DNA of 64,000 nucleotides, from positions 62,001 to 126,000 of the forward strand of contig MCFH01000009.1 in assembly GCA_002104945.1 (NCBI GenBank). Reading direction: 5' to 3'. Under the pieces are notes generated by a model that was not told where the DNA came from, did no database searches, and was given only the letters and a program-made list of their open reading frames with translations. The first letter of the stretch is position 1. Each line of letters begins with the position of its first letter. Of this stretch, positions 25,136-36,859 are shown piece by piece. The translations under genes were made by a program, and so were the position numbers. This stretch comes from Piromyces finnis (Eukaryota > Neocallimastigomycota > Neocallimastigomycetes > Neocallimastigales > Neocallimastigaceae).

Positions 25136-27350
25136 CTCAATTAACAACGAAATCATTTTTAACTTTTTTTTTTTCTAATTAATAAATAAATTTTTTTTTA
25201 ATTCTTTTAGTTTAGTTAACTTTTTTTTTTTTCTTTTCTTATCTTATTCTTAATGAAAATGAATAAAAATAAAACTATTAGTTTTTTAATTTTTTAAGTA
25301 TAGAATTATCTATGACTACAATTTAATTGTATTCATTCAAATATCATATTATAAAAGAAAAGAAAAAAAAAAAAAAAAAATAAATGAAATTAATATTATA
25401 ATACAATATAAAAATTGAAATTATAAAAATTAATAATATAATAAATAAAAATTATAAAAAATTAATAAAAAAAAATATAAACATAAAGTGTATTCTAATT
25501 TCATATATGAAAAATATGAATGCAATCATATTTGAATATAAAAGAATGATAAATATTCTTGACGAAAACAACTAGGATAATTAAAAATATATTTTTATAA
25601 AAGAATGAATTTGATAAATATATATAATGAACATTTAACTTTAAGATACGAATTCTTCCAATAAAAATATATATGGAGGACAATCAATTATAAATTGTCA
25701 ATAATTTTATAGGAAATGGATGGCTAAGTCTATTAGTTTTATAAAATATGGAAAATAAGAACTAATAAAAAATATTATACTATTTTTTATAGTTCCCAGA
25801 AATTATAAGGATGAAAAAAAAAGAAAAAAAAAAAAGAAAAGAAAAAAAGAAAAAAAAAAACTGAAAATTGAAAAAGAAAAGGTATAAGTATAATTGAAAT
25901 AAATTCTACAATATTAAAAAGAAAAATAACACTTATCAGTTATAAAACAAAAATGATAAAGATAAAATATATAACATATATGCTTTATAGTTAAAAATAT
26001 ACTATTATGTACTTAATGGAGTTAAAAATTAATAGAATAAAATTATTATAAATATCATTTAAAGAATATAATAACATTTGCTTTTTGAAATATTAATAAT
26101 AAAAAATGTCAAGAGTTTTTAAAAATATTAATCAGTACGAAATGTAATAATGTAGATAAATAAAAAAAAATTATCTTGGAAAAAAAGATACTTGGATGAA
26201 AAAAAATAAAAGCAGTATTATACATTTTATTTTAATATCTATAGGCATTTACCTAATGTCTAGTTTTATTTTATATTTTTTATATAAACATAAATCTTAT
26301 TTGGTAATTATAAATATTATTTATTTCTGTTTTTACAGACTTTTTTTTTAATATAAACTATTTATTAGTTTTTTTTTTATGTATTTGATTAATTATTTTA
26401 ATAGCAATTTATTATGCAAGAAAATAAAATTCTTAGTTTTTACATTAATGAAATATAAATATTTTTTCATTCTTTAACAATAAAAAAATGTTTGTTATAA
26501 GAAAGGTGTTAAAATTTCATTATGTTAATTATTTGTTATTGAATTATCCTCTTTAACTACTTCTTCATAAAGTCATTCTTTTGTTCTTTTTTCCTTTTAT
26601 ATAATTATTGCTATGAAATTTTATGTTTATGAAATGTATTTTTTTATTCTATATAGAATAGATTAATTATATATTATGACAATATAAAATGAGTTTTTAT
26701 AATATAAAAGTTTCATGTATTAAGTGCGGAAAGTAATACAAAAAAAATAAAATAATAACTCATATTCTATATATATTAAAATATTTTCATATAAATTAAT
26801 ATTATATATATTATATTTTTTTTAACTTATTTTTTGATAATAAAATATTTATATTATATATTATTATAAATATATTATAAATATATATATACTATTTTAT
26901 ATATATAATATATTATATATATTTTTGTTGTAATGTTTTTGAATTAACCGCATATTTTAATATATGACAAATTAAAATTTAATTAAATAATTGTTATAAA
27001 TTTTAAAACTTTAAAATAATATATATTAAAAAAAGAAGATCAATAAAATTTTTTTAAAAAAAATAATTTTATTTATTATTAAATAAATTGAAAAATTACA
27101 TTTAAGGAAAGAACTTTTTTTTTTATTATTAAATATATATTTTTTAATAATCTATTAATAAATATTATATTAATTAATATCGACAAAAAAAATTGAACAA
27201 TATAAAAAAGACTAAAAATCTCTAAAATTATTCATTAACAATAATTATATTTTTTAGAAATTTTTATTATATTTGTATATAATTCATTTATTAATATTGT
27301 AAAAAAATAAAATAAAAATTAATTATCGTTAAAATATTATAAATATTAAA
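25136..27350. other. intergenic region, no gene seen
   Basis: About 2.2 kb between two rightward genes, very AT-rich. It holds poly-A/purine tracts near 25360-25380 and 25815-25860 and alternating AT near 26850-26930. No credible coding or RNA gene is visible. The promoter of the xylanase gene should be in the last few hundred bases. Confidence 0.55.
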
Positions 27351-28622
27351 ATGAAATTATCAACAGTACTTCCATTTGTTTTTTCATTAACTTCATCATT
27401 ACTTGTTAATGGTCAAAGTTTCTGTAGTAATGCTAGTCACTCTGGTCAAAGTGTTAAAGTAACCGGAAATAAGGTTGGTTCCATTGGAGGAATTGGTTAT
27501 GAATTATGGTTTGAAGGTGGTAATAACAGTGCTACATTCTACTCTGATGGTTCATTCTCTTGTTCTTTTCAAAGTTCAAAGGATTATTTATGTCGTACTG
27601 GTCTTTCCTTTGACAGTACTAAAACCCATAGTCAATTAGGTCATATGTATGCTGATTTCAAACTTGTTAAGCAAAATATTCATAATGTTGATTACTCATA
27701 CGTTGGTATTTATGGTTGGACTAGAAACCCACTTGTTGAATTTTATGTTGTCGATAACTGGCTTAGTCCAGGTCGTCCAGGTGATTGGGTTGGTAACAGA
27801 AAACATGGTGATTTTACTATTGATGGTGCTCAATATACTGTATACGAAAATACTCGTTACGGTCCATCTATTGATGGTAACACTAATTTCAAACAATATT
27901 TCAGTATTCGTAAGCAAGCTCGTGATTGTGGTACCATTGATATTACTGCTCACTTCCAACAATGGGAAAAACTTGGAATGAACCTTGGTAAAATGCATGA
28001 AGCTAAGGTATTAGGTGAAGCTGGTAGTAACGGTGGCGGTACTAGTGGTACTGCTGATTTCCCATATGCTAAGGTTTACATTGGAAACAAGTCAAACAAT
28101 GATAATAATACTAATAATACTCCACCAGCTAATAACAATCCACCAGCTAATAATAACAACAACAATAATAACAATAACAATGGTTTTGATAACCCATGGG
28201 GTGGTAATAACCAATGGGGAAACATGTGGGGCAATGGTGGTAATAACCAATGGGGTAACATGTGGGGCAATGGTGGTAATGGTGGTGCTCAAAAGACTAC
28301 TACTACTAAAAAAACTACCACAACTATTAAGAAAACTACCACTACTAAAAGTAATACTCAACAAACCAGTTCCAACAGTGGAAGTTGCTCTTCCAAAATT
28401 ACCCAACAAGGTTACAAATGTTGTTCAAAGAACTGTGTCGTCTATTACACTGATAGTGATGGTAACTGGGGTTATGAAAACGACTGGTGTGGTTGTGCCA
28501 ACGTTGCTAAATCCTGCAGAGGAATAAATGGTTATCCATGTTGTAAAACTAATAAGACAGTTGTATTCACTGATGAATACGGAAAATGGAGTGTTGAAAA
28601 TAACGATTGGTGTTTAATTTAA
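27351..28622 (+). CDS. GH11 endo-1,4-beta-xylanase with two C-terminal fungal dockerin (CBM10-type) modules
   Basis: One exon, 423 residues. Residues 1-22 are a signal peptide (MKLSTVLPFVFSLTSSLLVNG). Residues 24-245 are a glycosyl hydrolase family 11 domain: the nucleophile is Glu130 in PLVEFYVVDNW and the acid/base is Glu223 in LGEAGSNGGG. The GH11 thumb region (RPGDWVGNRKHGDF to YENTRYGPSIDG) is present. An Asn/Pro-rich linker follows, then two copies of NNQWGNMWGNGG (36-nt tandem repeat), then a Thr/Lys-rich linker. Two dockerins of about 37 residues start at Cys346 and Cys389, each with the CC pair, a Y/FTD.(D/Y)G.W core and NDWC. Dockerins tether enzymes to the anaerobic-fungal cellulosome through scaffoldin cohesins. 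It cleaves internal bonds of plant xylan. It is intronless and GC-richer than its intron-rich neighbours, consistent with the bacterial origin proposed for many gut-fungal hydrolases. Confidence 0.97.
   Translation: MKLSTVLPFVFSLTSSLLVNGQSFCSNASHSGQSVKVTGNKVGSIGGIGYELWFEGGNNSATFYSDGSFSCSFQSSKDYLCRTGLSFDSTKTHSQLGHMYADFKLVKQNIHNVDYSYVGIYGWTRNPLVEFYVVDNWLSPGRPGDWVGNRKHGDFTIDGAQYTVYENTRYGPSIDGNTNFKQYFSIRKQARDCGTIDITAHFQQWEKLGMNLGKMHEAKVLGEAGSNGGGTSGTADFPYAKVYIGNKSNNDNNTNNTPPANNNPPANNNNNNNNNNNGFDNPWGGNNQWGNMWGNGGNNQWGNMWGNGGNGGAQKTTTTKKTTTTIKKTTTTKSNTQQTSSNSGSCSSKITQQGYKCCSKNCVVYYTDSDGNWGYENDWCGCANVAKSCRGINGYPCCKTNKTVVFTDEYGKWSVENNDWCLI
28203..28274 (+). repeat. 36-nt tandem repeat in the xylanase linker
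   Basis: Two near-identical copies (28203-28238 and 28239-28274) encode NNQWGNMWGNGG twice. They differ at one base (GGGGAAAC versus GGGGTAAC). A Trp-rich repeat is unusual within the otherwise Asn/Thr-rich linker. Confidence 0.9.
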
Positions 28623-28990
28623 AATTTAAATTAATTTATTTTTTTTCATTGTTTTACTGTAAAATATTAATTTATAAAATACATTTTTAAAGAAAAATGT
28701 TTATATATTATTTTTAATTTGTTATAAATAGAATGTAGATTTAATATTCAATAAAAAATAAAAGTAATTAAAAAAAAGATAATTTTAAAATTTATTTAAA
28801 AAGTCATTGTATAATTTAAGAAAAGTATTGATGTTTATAAATTTTTATCTTTATATAATTTATTTGGTTTTTTTATTTATTTCAATTTTTAAATTATTAA
28901 AAAATGAATTAATCCATCAATTAAAAGAATTTTATTTTTTTATTTTTTTATTTTTAAATAATTTTGTTTTATAGTTAGTTAATTAGTAAT
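28623..28990. other. convergent intergenic region
   Basis: About 370 nt of A/T-rich DNA between the 3' ends of the xylanase gene and the annexin gene. I see nothing in it beyond presumed 3' processing signals. Confidence 0.55.
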
Positions 28991-30913
28991 TTATATAAGT
29001 TCACCAATGCATGCTAATAAAAGATTTTTGTAATCCTTGTCGCTAATTTTACCATCAATACGTTCAGCTAATGTCTTATTATATAGTTTTTGATAATCTT
29101 TTTTAATTCTTTCCATAAGTGCTGGTTCGCGGTAACAGACTATTAATCTTATTAATTTGTCATTTCTTGTTCCTAATCCCTTCATTGAATTTTCAATTCT
29201 GTTTCAATAGACAATATTTTTTTTATTAGGATATTTGATAATATTTAGAATGTATAATATTATTTTTTTTTTTTTTGACTTACTGTTCAGCAATATATTG
29301 ACTTAAGTTTTTTGTAGTTTTCACTATATTATTTGAATTTATAAATATTTTTTATATATTAATATTATATTTGTTTAATGAAAAAAAATCTAAATTAAAA
29401 TTATTAAAAAAAAAAAAAAAAAAGTATTTTATACCTATGGCTAGTAAAGTTTTTTTAATATCTCCAGAAAATTCGCTTTTAATAGCACTTTCCATTGAAT
29501 TGGAATACTTTTGTTGATACATTTCGAATATTTGTATTAAATGACTGTAAGGACGATTAGTAAGAATTTCACTAAATATAATTTTTGAATTTTGATTTTA
29601 AAATATAAAAATAATATAAATATTATATATTTATAACATTTTTTTTAAAAATATATATTATTAGTATATTTACATAAAAACATCTTCATCAGTCCCAACT
29701 TTTCCTTCTCCCGATCTATATAATGTAAAAACATCTTCAGAAGCATCTTTATCATTGAATTGGAAATCATTTTCATTTCTATTTGCTTTAAGAATACTGA
29801 CTAATGCATTTCTATAATCACCACTAGTATCTCCTCTTACATCTTCTTCAAGATTTTTATTATAAGTTTCTTTATAAGTCTTGTTTAATAATGCAATATC
29901 AGAATTACGCAATCATCATCTGTACCTAAACCTTTAATCGCATTTCTAAGATACCAAACATCATTTTCTAATACGGTTCTTGATAATGATGAACATAATT
30001 TTTCAAAATCCCCTTTAGTTACTTCTTTAACATATGATTCTAAAGTTCTTTCTTCTTTTTTTTTTTTTTTGAAAAAAAAATTAAAATTATTTTATTAATT
30101 ATAAATAGTGTTATTCATTAATTGAAGAGAAAAGTTATGAAATTTAATGATTTTCTTTTATTTATACATACTATCTTCTTTTTTAAATTCAATAATGATT
30201 TGATTCATAACTAATGGTAGATATCTTGATAAAAAGTCTATTAATTTCTATAATAAATAATAGAGATAATATTAATATTACATATATTTATATATATAAT
30301 CATATTTTAATGTACATATCACATACACTATAATCTCTCATATCCTTTTTTGTATTTTTTAAAGAAGAATAAATCTCTCTAAATTCATTAAAAATAATTG
30401 GAAAATCAGAGGAATTTAATGGTATTCTATAATTTATTTTTGTTTGTTTTTTTGACTTTTTTTTAAAAATTTTACTTACTGATTAGTATCAGCATAATTC
30501 ATTGCAACACCATAATTAGGATTAGCATTAATATCCTTATATAAAGTATCAAGATTATTGGTTAAAAGAGAATTGTTCAAAGATATACTACCTATACCAT
30601 TTTGGATTTGTAGTTGTTGAAGATATTGTAATTTTAATTGTAATTGTTGCACATTTTTTTGATCATCTATTGCTAATACTGGACTTATCATAGTTGGTGA
30701 ACCTGCCATTGTTAATTGTTGGTTTTGTTGTTATTGTTGTATCATTTGAATTCTACTTTGTAAATTTTGAATTTCATTTTGTATAATTTGAAGTTGGATA
30801 TTATTATCATTATTATTTTGATTTAGATTTAATACACCAAATTGTGAACTGAAAGAAAGTTGATAACCGAAACTTGTACTATGAGGAATGCCTGATAAAA
30901 CATAATTATTCAT
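28991..30913 (-). pseudogene. annexin, four repeats, probably inactivated
   Basis: Minus-strand exons: 30913-30480, 30426-30327, 30247-30172, 30054-29674, 29571-29435, 29323-29284 and 29198-28991. Annexin repeats are clear from KGLGTDDD (repeat 2), KVGTDEDVFIEIL (repeat 3) and KGLGTRNDKLIRLIV (repeat 4); repeat 1 is degenerate. An N-terminal Gln/Asn-rich segment precedes them. Two lesions are visible. (1) An in-frame TAA at 30731-30733 interrupts a CAA run (QQ-stop-QQ); translation could instead start at the ATG at 30709. (2) After GLGTDDDC (about 29904-29911) the frame shifts and about seven residues of the conserved helix are missing; reading continues in another frame as RNSDIALLNKTYK. No splice site there can repair the frame. 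Annexins bind acidic membranes in a Ca-dependent way. If the second lesion is real, a full-length product cannot be made. Confidence 0.8.
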
Positions 30914-31773
30914 AGATATGAAACTATTTTGAGTAAGGTTTCCATCATAAGTTATACCTTTATATTTTTTTTTAATTTAATTTTTAATAATTAAAAGTGT
31001 TTTATTGTTTTATTAATTATTTTTTCCTTCATCCTTCCTCTCTCTTCTTGATCTAATATCAAAAGAAAAAGAAAAAAAATAATTTTACTTTTATTGAGGA
31101 AGAATAATATTATATATAATATTAAAAGATGCTTTCTAATAAAAAACAAATAGAGTACACATAATTATTAAAAATAAAAAAGACTAGTGAAATATTTAAA
31201 TAATAAGTATGCTAGATAGATCACAGAATTATATTTTATATTTTCCAATGAATAAAAAGTAAATTATTACTTTTTTTTTTCCCCCTTTTTCTTTGTTTTA
31301 ATTATTTTTAAAAAAATTTTTAAGACATTTTGCCATGTATTTTAACACAATAGTATATAGAACATAACTTTGTTATTCTTTTGTTATACCAGTAATGGTG
31401 TCAGTGGTCTCAATACCCGAAAACAAGGGTAGTTTGACTTTGACAGATATTCCCCATTAACAATTCCTTTTTGAGAACCGGACTTCATACCATTCAACAT
31501 CCTGCAGATAATGAAAACGATATCATAATTTTCAGATGACTAACAAATGAGATAGTATATGAAATTTTAAATTGTCCTTTTAGGTTTAGGCAAACTTATA
31601 CTTGACTGTAATTTTTAAATTGTGATTAATCCATATTTATTTAAAAATATTTTAATATAGCCCATTAATTTTAAATTTTATAAAAAAATTTAATTAAAAA
31701 AAAAAAAAAAGTTAATTTAATAAAGATTTTATATATATTTTTAAAGTTTTAATTTTTTTTCTTATAAGAAAAA
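30914..31773. other. divergent intergenic region with a GC-richer island
   Basis: Lies between the 5' ends of the annexin and TXNDC17-like genes. Most is AT-rich, but about 31370-31600 has a clearly higher sequence complexity. On the minus strand it carries an open frame of about 50 codons with MLNGMKSGSQKGIVNGEYL, bounded by a TTAG and a GTATAA. I do not recognise it. It may be an old element relic or an unrecognised exon. Confidence 0.4.
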
Positions 31774-32012
31774 ATGAAAACTGTTCAACTTTACGACATT
31801 CCAAAATTTGACCAAATTATTGAAGAGCAAGTAGCTACTGGAAATCCAGTTTTTACTGTATTTTTATGTAACGTCAAGCTAATAAAAAAAGAATATAAAA
31901 ATATGTATTATTAAATTAAAAGAAAAAAAATAAAATAATAATAAAAAAATTTTCAAAATTTCATTTTCATATTTCATTCTAATTCCATTTTAAAATTTCA
32001 TTTTATCATGAA

Positions 32013-32082
<70 letters not shown>

Positions 32083-33143
32083 TTTTCTCCTTCAATATTA
32101 TTATACATTTTTAAAAATTACTATAAATAATATTACTTTCTACAGCTGATATTGACCCAGAAACCAGCCAATATTGGTGTCCAGATTGTGTTCAAGGTAT
32201 GAAATTTTAATGGTTTTTTTCTTTTATTATTTTTAGTTATTTTATAAAAATAAAAAGAAAAATAAATAAAGATAATGATAAAATATATGCGAGCATTTTA
32301 TTGTAAAAGCAATAAAATAAATGTATTTTAAAATAATGATAAAATTACATTATATATGTCAAATTGTTTTTTTTTTATATATATTTGTAATTTATAATTA
32401 TTTGTATATGATATATTCTATTTTTATTTATTTATTTGTTATTACTTGTTATCACTATTATCATTGTATTATATTTATGTTATATTAAATATAAATATTA
32501 TAAATATTTATTATATTTCATTTATATTAATAGCTGACCCATACATTCGTAAAGCTGTTGGTAGTATTGACAATGCCATTTTAGTTGAATGCTTTGTTGG
32601 ACCAAAATCAGGGTAAAGGATAATTAATAAATAACAAATATTTTCCATATCAAATTTATAGGATAGATTTGATATTTCTCTTGAAATAGACTTTGATATA
32701 TATTATATATATATATATATCGTTCTTTTAACCTATAAACAAATTATTATCTTTTTAAAATATTTCAATACTAGTTACAAAAATGTTCCAACCCATCCTT
32801 ATCGTGTTCACCCAAAAGTTCAATTAAAAGCTATTCCAACTATTATGTTATGGAACAAGGTAAAAAATAAAATATATAGAAACTGATAAAATATAATATA
32901 AAATATTAAAAAAAAAAAAATAAAAGTATATCTGTTAATATTATATATAAATATTTATATTTATATTATTTATTCGTATTATTAATAAATTTATATCTAT
33001 ATTTTATATCTCATATTTATTCATATTCCCTCCCTTTTTTTTTTTTTTTTTTTTCGATATAGGATGGTTTAGTGAAATCCTTAATTATTGAAACTATAGA
33101 ACAATGTGAAATGTTGGATGAATTTGTTAAATCAATTAATTAA
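31774..33143 (+). CDS. TXNDC17: TXNDC17/TRP14-like cytosolic thioredoxin-related protein
   Basis: Five exons: 31774-31867, 32146-32196, 32534-32612, 32775-32859 and 33063-33143, giving 129 residues, close to the usual length of about 123. The signature WCPDCVQADP (Cys-Pro-Asp-Cys) is the characteristic redox site of TXNDC17/TRP14, which differs from the WCGPC of thioredoxin. The cis-proline segment KAIPTIMLWN is present, as is the family-specific insertion after the second strand (ECFVGPKSGYKNVPTHPY). There is no signal peptide, so it is cytosolic. Family role: thioredoxin-reductase-dependent reduction of small disulfides such as cystine and of certain protein disulfides. The first intron (31868-32145) carries a long (AAT)n run at about 32021-32082. 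Confidence 0.92.
32021..32082 (+). repeat. (AAT)n microsatellite in TXNDC17 intron 1
   Basis: About 20 uninterrupted trinucleotide units, upstream of the exon 2 acceptor at 32145. Confidence 0.95.
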
Positions 33144-33480
33144 AATTGTTAAATTTATAGAATTAACAATATGAATAATATAAAATGTTCACACGAAAAC
33201 CAAAAAAGCTCTCTTTCAAATTTTGGTTAATAATAGTATATATATAAGATTTAATTATTAAATATTATTTGCAAGTTTTATTAAAAAAAAATTTTTTTTT
33301 CTTAAATAAATTATATTTATGTACAACATTTTTTTAAGACTATAAACATATGAAATTGATGTGTTTTAATAAGCATTTTAAAATAATTAAAAAATGATTA
33401 TTAAATGTTGTTTTAATTGTTATATATATTACTAAAAATTATTATTACTTATTTACAAAAAATAAGATGATAATCTATAT

Positions 33481-33518
<38 letters not shown>

Positions 33519-33789
33519 TGGTGACTTGAAACTAAATAAAAAAAATATATAAACATTTTTTAAAATTTTAAAAAAGAAAAGTTATTATAAAAATCATATA
33601 AATTTATAAGAGTTTGATATATTTTTTGTGTATAAATATATGAAATAATATAGCTGCAGCAACAATATAAAAAAAAAAAAGATAAAAAGAAAAAGATAGA
33701 AAATTATTGTTAATTTTTTTTTCTCATAATAATACTGTATATTTTGTATCTTATGAAAATATATATATATATATTCTTATAATTTTTTT
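33144..33789. other. convergent intergenic region
   Basis: About 650 nt between the 3' ends of the TXNDC17-like gene and the zinc-finger gene. It contains a poly-A tract of about 30 nt near 33488-33516 and no coding signal. Confidence 0.55.
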
Positions 33790-36700
33790 TTAATTTCTTT
33801 TTAATAAAGCTTTAAGTCTTTTTAATAATTGCCTTTCCTTAATATTATTTTCCGGTGGATTATTGACATTGCCTTCAAATATAGAATTATATTTTGATAA
33901 TTTTTCATCTTCATCTTCATCATTACCATTATCAAAACCTCTTTCTTCATCATCATCATTATCTTGGTCTTCTTTAAATGGATCATTTGGATAGTCACTA
34001 TTATCATCATCATATCCTTCATCATTTGTGGTGGTGACAGTATTTGGACAAACAACGCCAGATTCCATAGATTGAATTTCATCATAATCATCGTTATCCA
34101 TACCAAAAATTTGACCATCAAAACCAGAATTATATTTTTGTTCTGATACTTGCGTGGTGTTGGAAGATTTATCATCAATCATCATCTGACTGTTTTTTTC
34201 TTCAGTTTCAGGAACAACGGAATCATGATCAATCATCATTTGATCCTCTTCATGAATAGATGTAGTAGTAATGTGAGTAAGGTGGGTATGGGATTGAGAA
34301 TGACGACGACTTCTACCGCCAGAAGAGTTTACAGGTGATCGAAGAATTGAGCCATCTTCAGTATATTGCATTAATTCTGGATGTATTTTCATTTGATGTG
34401 TTTTTAAATTACCTGATTGAGTAAAAGTCTTATCACACCATTCACAAACAAATGGACGAACTCCTTGATGAACTAATTCATGTTGTTTTAAATTACCAGA
34501 TTGAGTAAACGTTTTGAAACAAATAGGACAAGTAAATGGTCTTTCTCCTGTATGTTTTCTCTGATGAGTTTTCAAATTACCTTGTTGAGCAAAAGATTTA
34601 TTACAATAAGAACAAACAAATGGTCTTTCTCCTGTATGTTTTCTTTGGTGAATTCTTAAATGAGCCAATTGAACAAAACATTTATTTGGCTTACAAAGTT
34701 CACAAACATAATCCTTGGAGCAACTCATGCTACGACTCTTTCTTCTTTGAAGAGCAGTATGTGGAACTGGGTGACCATTGTGATAAAGTTTTGGAGATGT
34801 TGAAGATGAAGAAGAAGTGGAAGATGAAGCAGATGGTGATTGAGGAGAAGATGGAATGGTAGAAGCAGTGAAACTATGGAGAATAGGCTTTTTATCCATG
34901 GCATTTTTATTATTAATAGTATTGATAGTAATGGTTGGGAGTGACATTGGTGGTATTGATATTGGCATTGGAAGAGACATTGCTAGATTAGTGGAATTAG
35001 TTATTTCTGGTTTTTTATCTTCATCCATGTCATTACCCTTACTCGTTGTCGATTCAATGTTGTTCATCTTTTTTCCATTTTCCATTATTTTTTGACTTTG
35101 AATATTTTTAGTGAGAAGTGAAGAAGAAGATGTATTACGATTACAAGTATCTAATTTAGAAAAGATATTAGTATCCTTACAAAAGCCCTTTTCATTTTCC
35201 TCTTCTTTAATGGAAGATGGTAGAGAAGTATAATTACTATTCTTTTCTTCAGAAGAATTTTGTGGTATAAAAAGCTTAGCTTCTTGGGAAGCTACAGTAC
35301 AAAGGGTAGATAAACTTGAAGCCGGTAAAGTATTTGATTTCATTACAGGAGAAGATCCAGAATTAGAATGAATATTTAAATTGGAAAAAGGTATAGAAAT
35401 AGGGAGAAGTGGAGAGGTAGCCATATTAGTAGAAGGTGATGTAGATTCTAAACCAACCATATCATGATCCTTATTACCTTGATCATTTTCTCTTTTTATA
35501 TTAGTGGTATTATTAATACCATTATTTAATTTATTAATATTATTTACATTGTTAGTATTGATCATATTGAATAAAGAATTAACTGTAGAACTCTTTGGAT
35601 CATAACTATGAGAAATAGAAGTTCTTCTATGATTTTTAGATATAGTCATTGGATCTTTTTTAATTGGCAACTTTTTTTTGGATTTAGTATTTGGAGAAGT
35701 TGATAGTTTTGAATTTTTAAATTTTAGAGATGATGAAGAATGTTTTGATTTTGTCTTGTTAGATGGGAATGAACTATTAATATTAATTGGATTAGTGGTA
35801 GAACTAGCATTTAACCCATTATGTAAAATGGAATGTGAAGAAGGTATAGTAAATGGGTTAACAATAAGTGGATTATTTGGCTGTTGTTGTTGCTGTTGTT
35901 GTAAAAACTGAATAAATTGATTAGTTAATAAACTATTATTTAATAACAAAGCTATAAACCCAATATACATATATTATTATAATAGTATGGATCAATATTA
36001 TATATATATATAAATAAATAAAAACATACAATTATTAGGAATATTTAAGAAAAATACTTTTTTTTTTTATAATATACTTTTAGTATTTACCATTTGTAGC
36101 TACATTATCTGATTTAGGGAGTAAAGATGAATTGATTTGTGGTGATGGATTTATTTTAGTATCTTTTGATGAGTTTTTATTAGTAGAAGATGGATTAGTT
36201 GATTGAGTATTAGTTGTTTTATTAGTTTTATTATTTCCACCATTTAATATTTGCTGGTTAGCATTAGCTAAAGCAGCAGCAAGATAAGGTAAACTAATAT
36301 TAGGAGGTAGGAACGATAGTGGATTTGGAGGAATTGTACTTGGTGCTGAACTAGCTAACTTTGTTTTGGATGTAGCATTATTAGTAGCTTCAGAAGAGGT
36401 GGTTGGCATTGATACTGGATTTGAGGTAGTAGATGGAATATTGGTATCATTAGCTGTATTATTTCTAGAAGGATCGGCAGTGCTATTGGAAGTTATTGGT
36501 GTATCGACAGCATTATTGGCAGTATTAGTATTATTTTTATTTACAAAAGTATTACCTGAATTTGAATTATTTGCGTTAATTGAAGCTAAAGCTTGAGCAA
36601 AGTAAGGAGAAGACATAAGGAGCTGTAGTGAAAAAAGTTGTTGTTGCGCTGCTACAACAGCAGAATTAGTATTTGAATAAACAAATGGTGATTGACATGG

Positions 36701-36859
36701 TAATATAAAAGGATGTGATGGTTTTGGTTGTATATTGACTAAATTTTTAGTAGAAGAGGAAAAAGCCGCTGACTTACTCTTATTATTGTGTTTTTTAGAG
36801 TGTGAGAGTTTGGCTTTAGTACTATTTATTCCATTATCGGATTTTACTACAATGGTCAT
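33790..36859 (-). CDS. C2H2 zinc-finger transcription factor, Azf1-like
   Basis: Two exons on the minus strand, 36859-36091 and 35951-33790, encode 976 residues. The start is the ATG at 36859. Four tandem fingers lie at roughly residues 675-785: [44 protein letters not shown] and [14 protein letters not shown]...H. They are joined by the HTGERPF linkers typical of DNA-binding fingers. The rest is low complexity: a Ser/Thr/Asn/Pro-rich N-terminal region, a poly-Gln run at the start of exon 2, basic Lys/Ser clusters, and an acidic Asp/Glu-rich C-terminus that could act in transactivation. The finger type and Asn/Ser-rich context resemble fungal Azf1 factors, which regulate carbon-source-dependent genes in yeast. 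The target genes here cannot be told. Confidence 0.9.
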
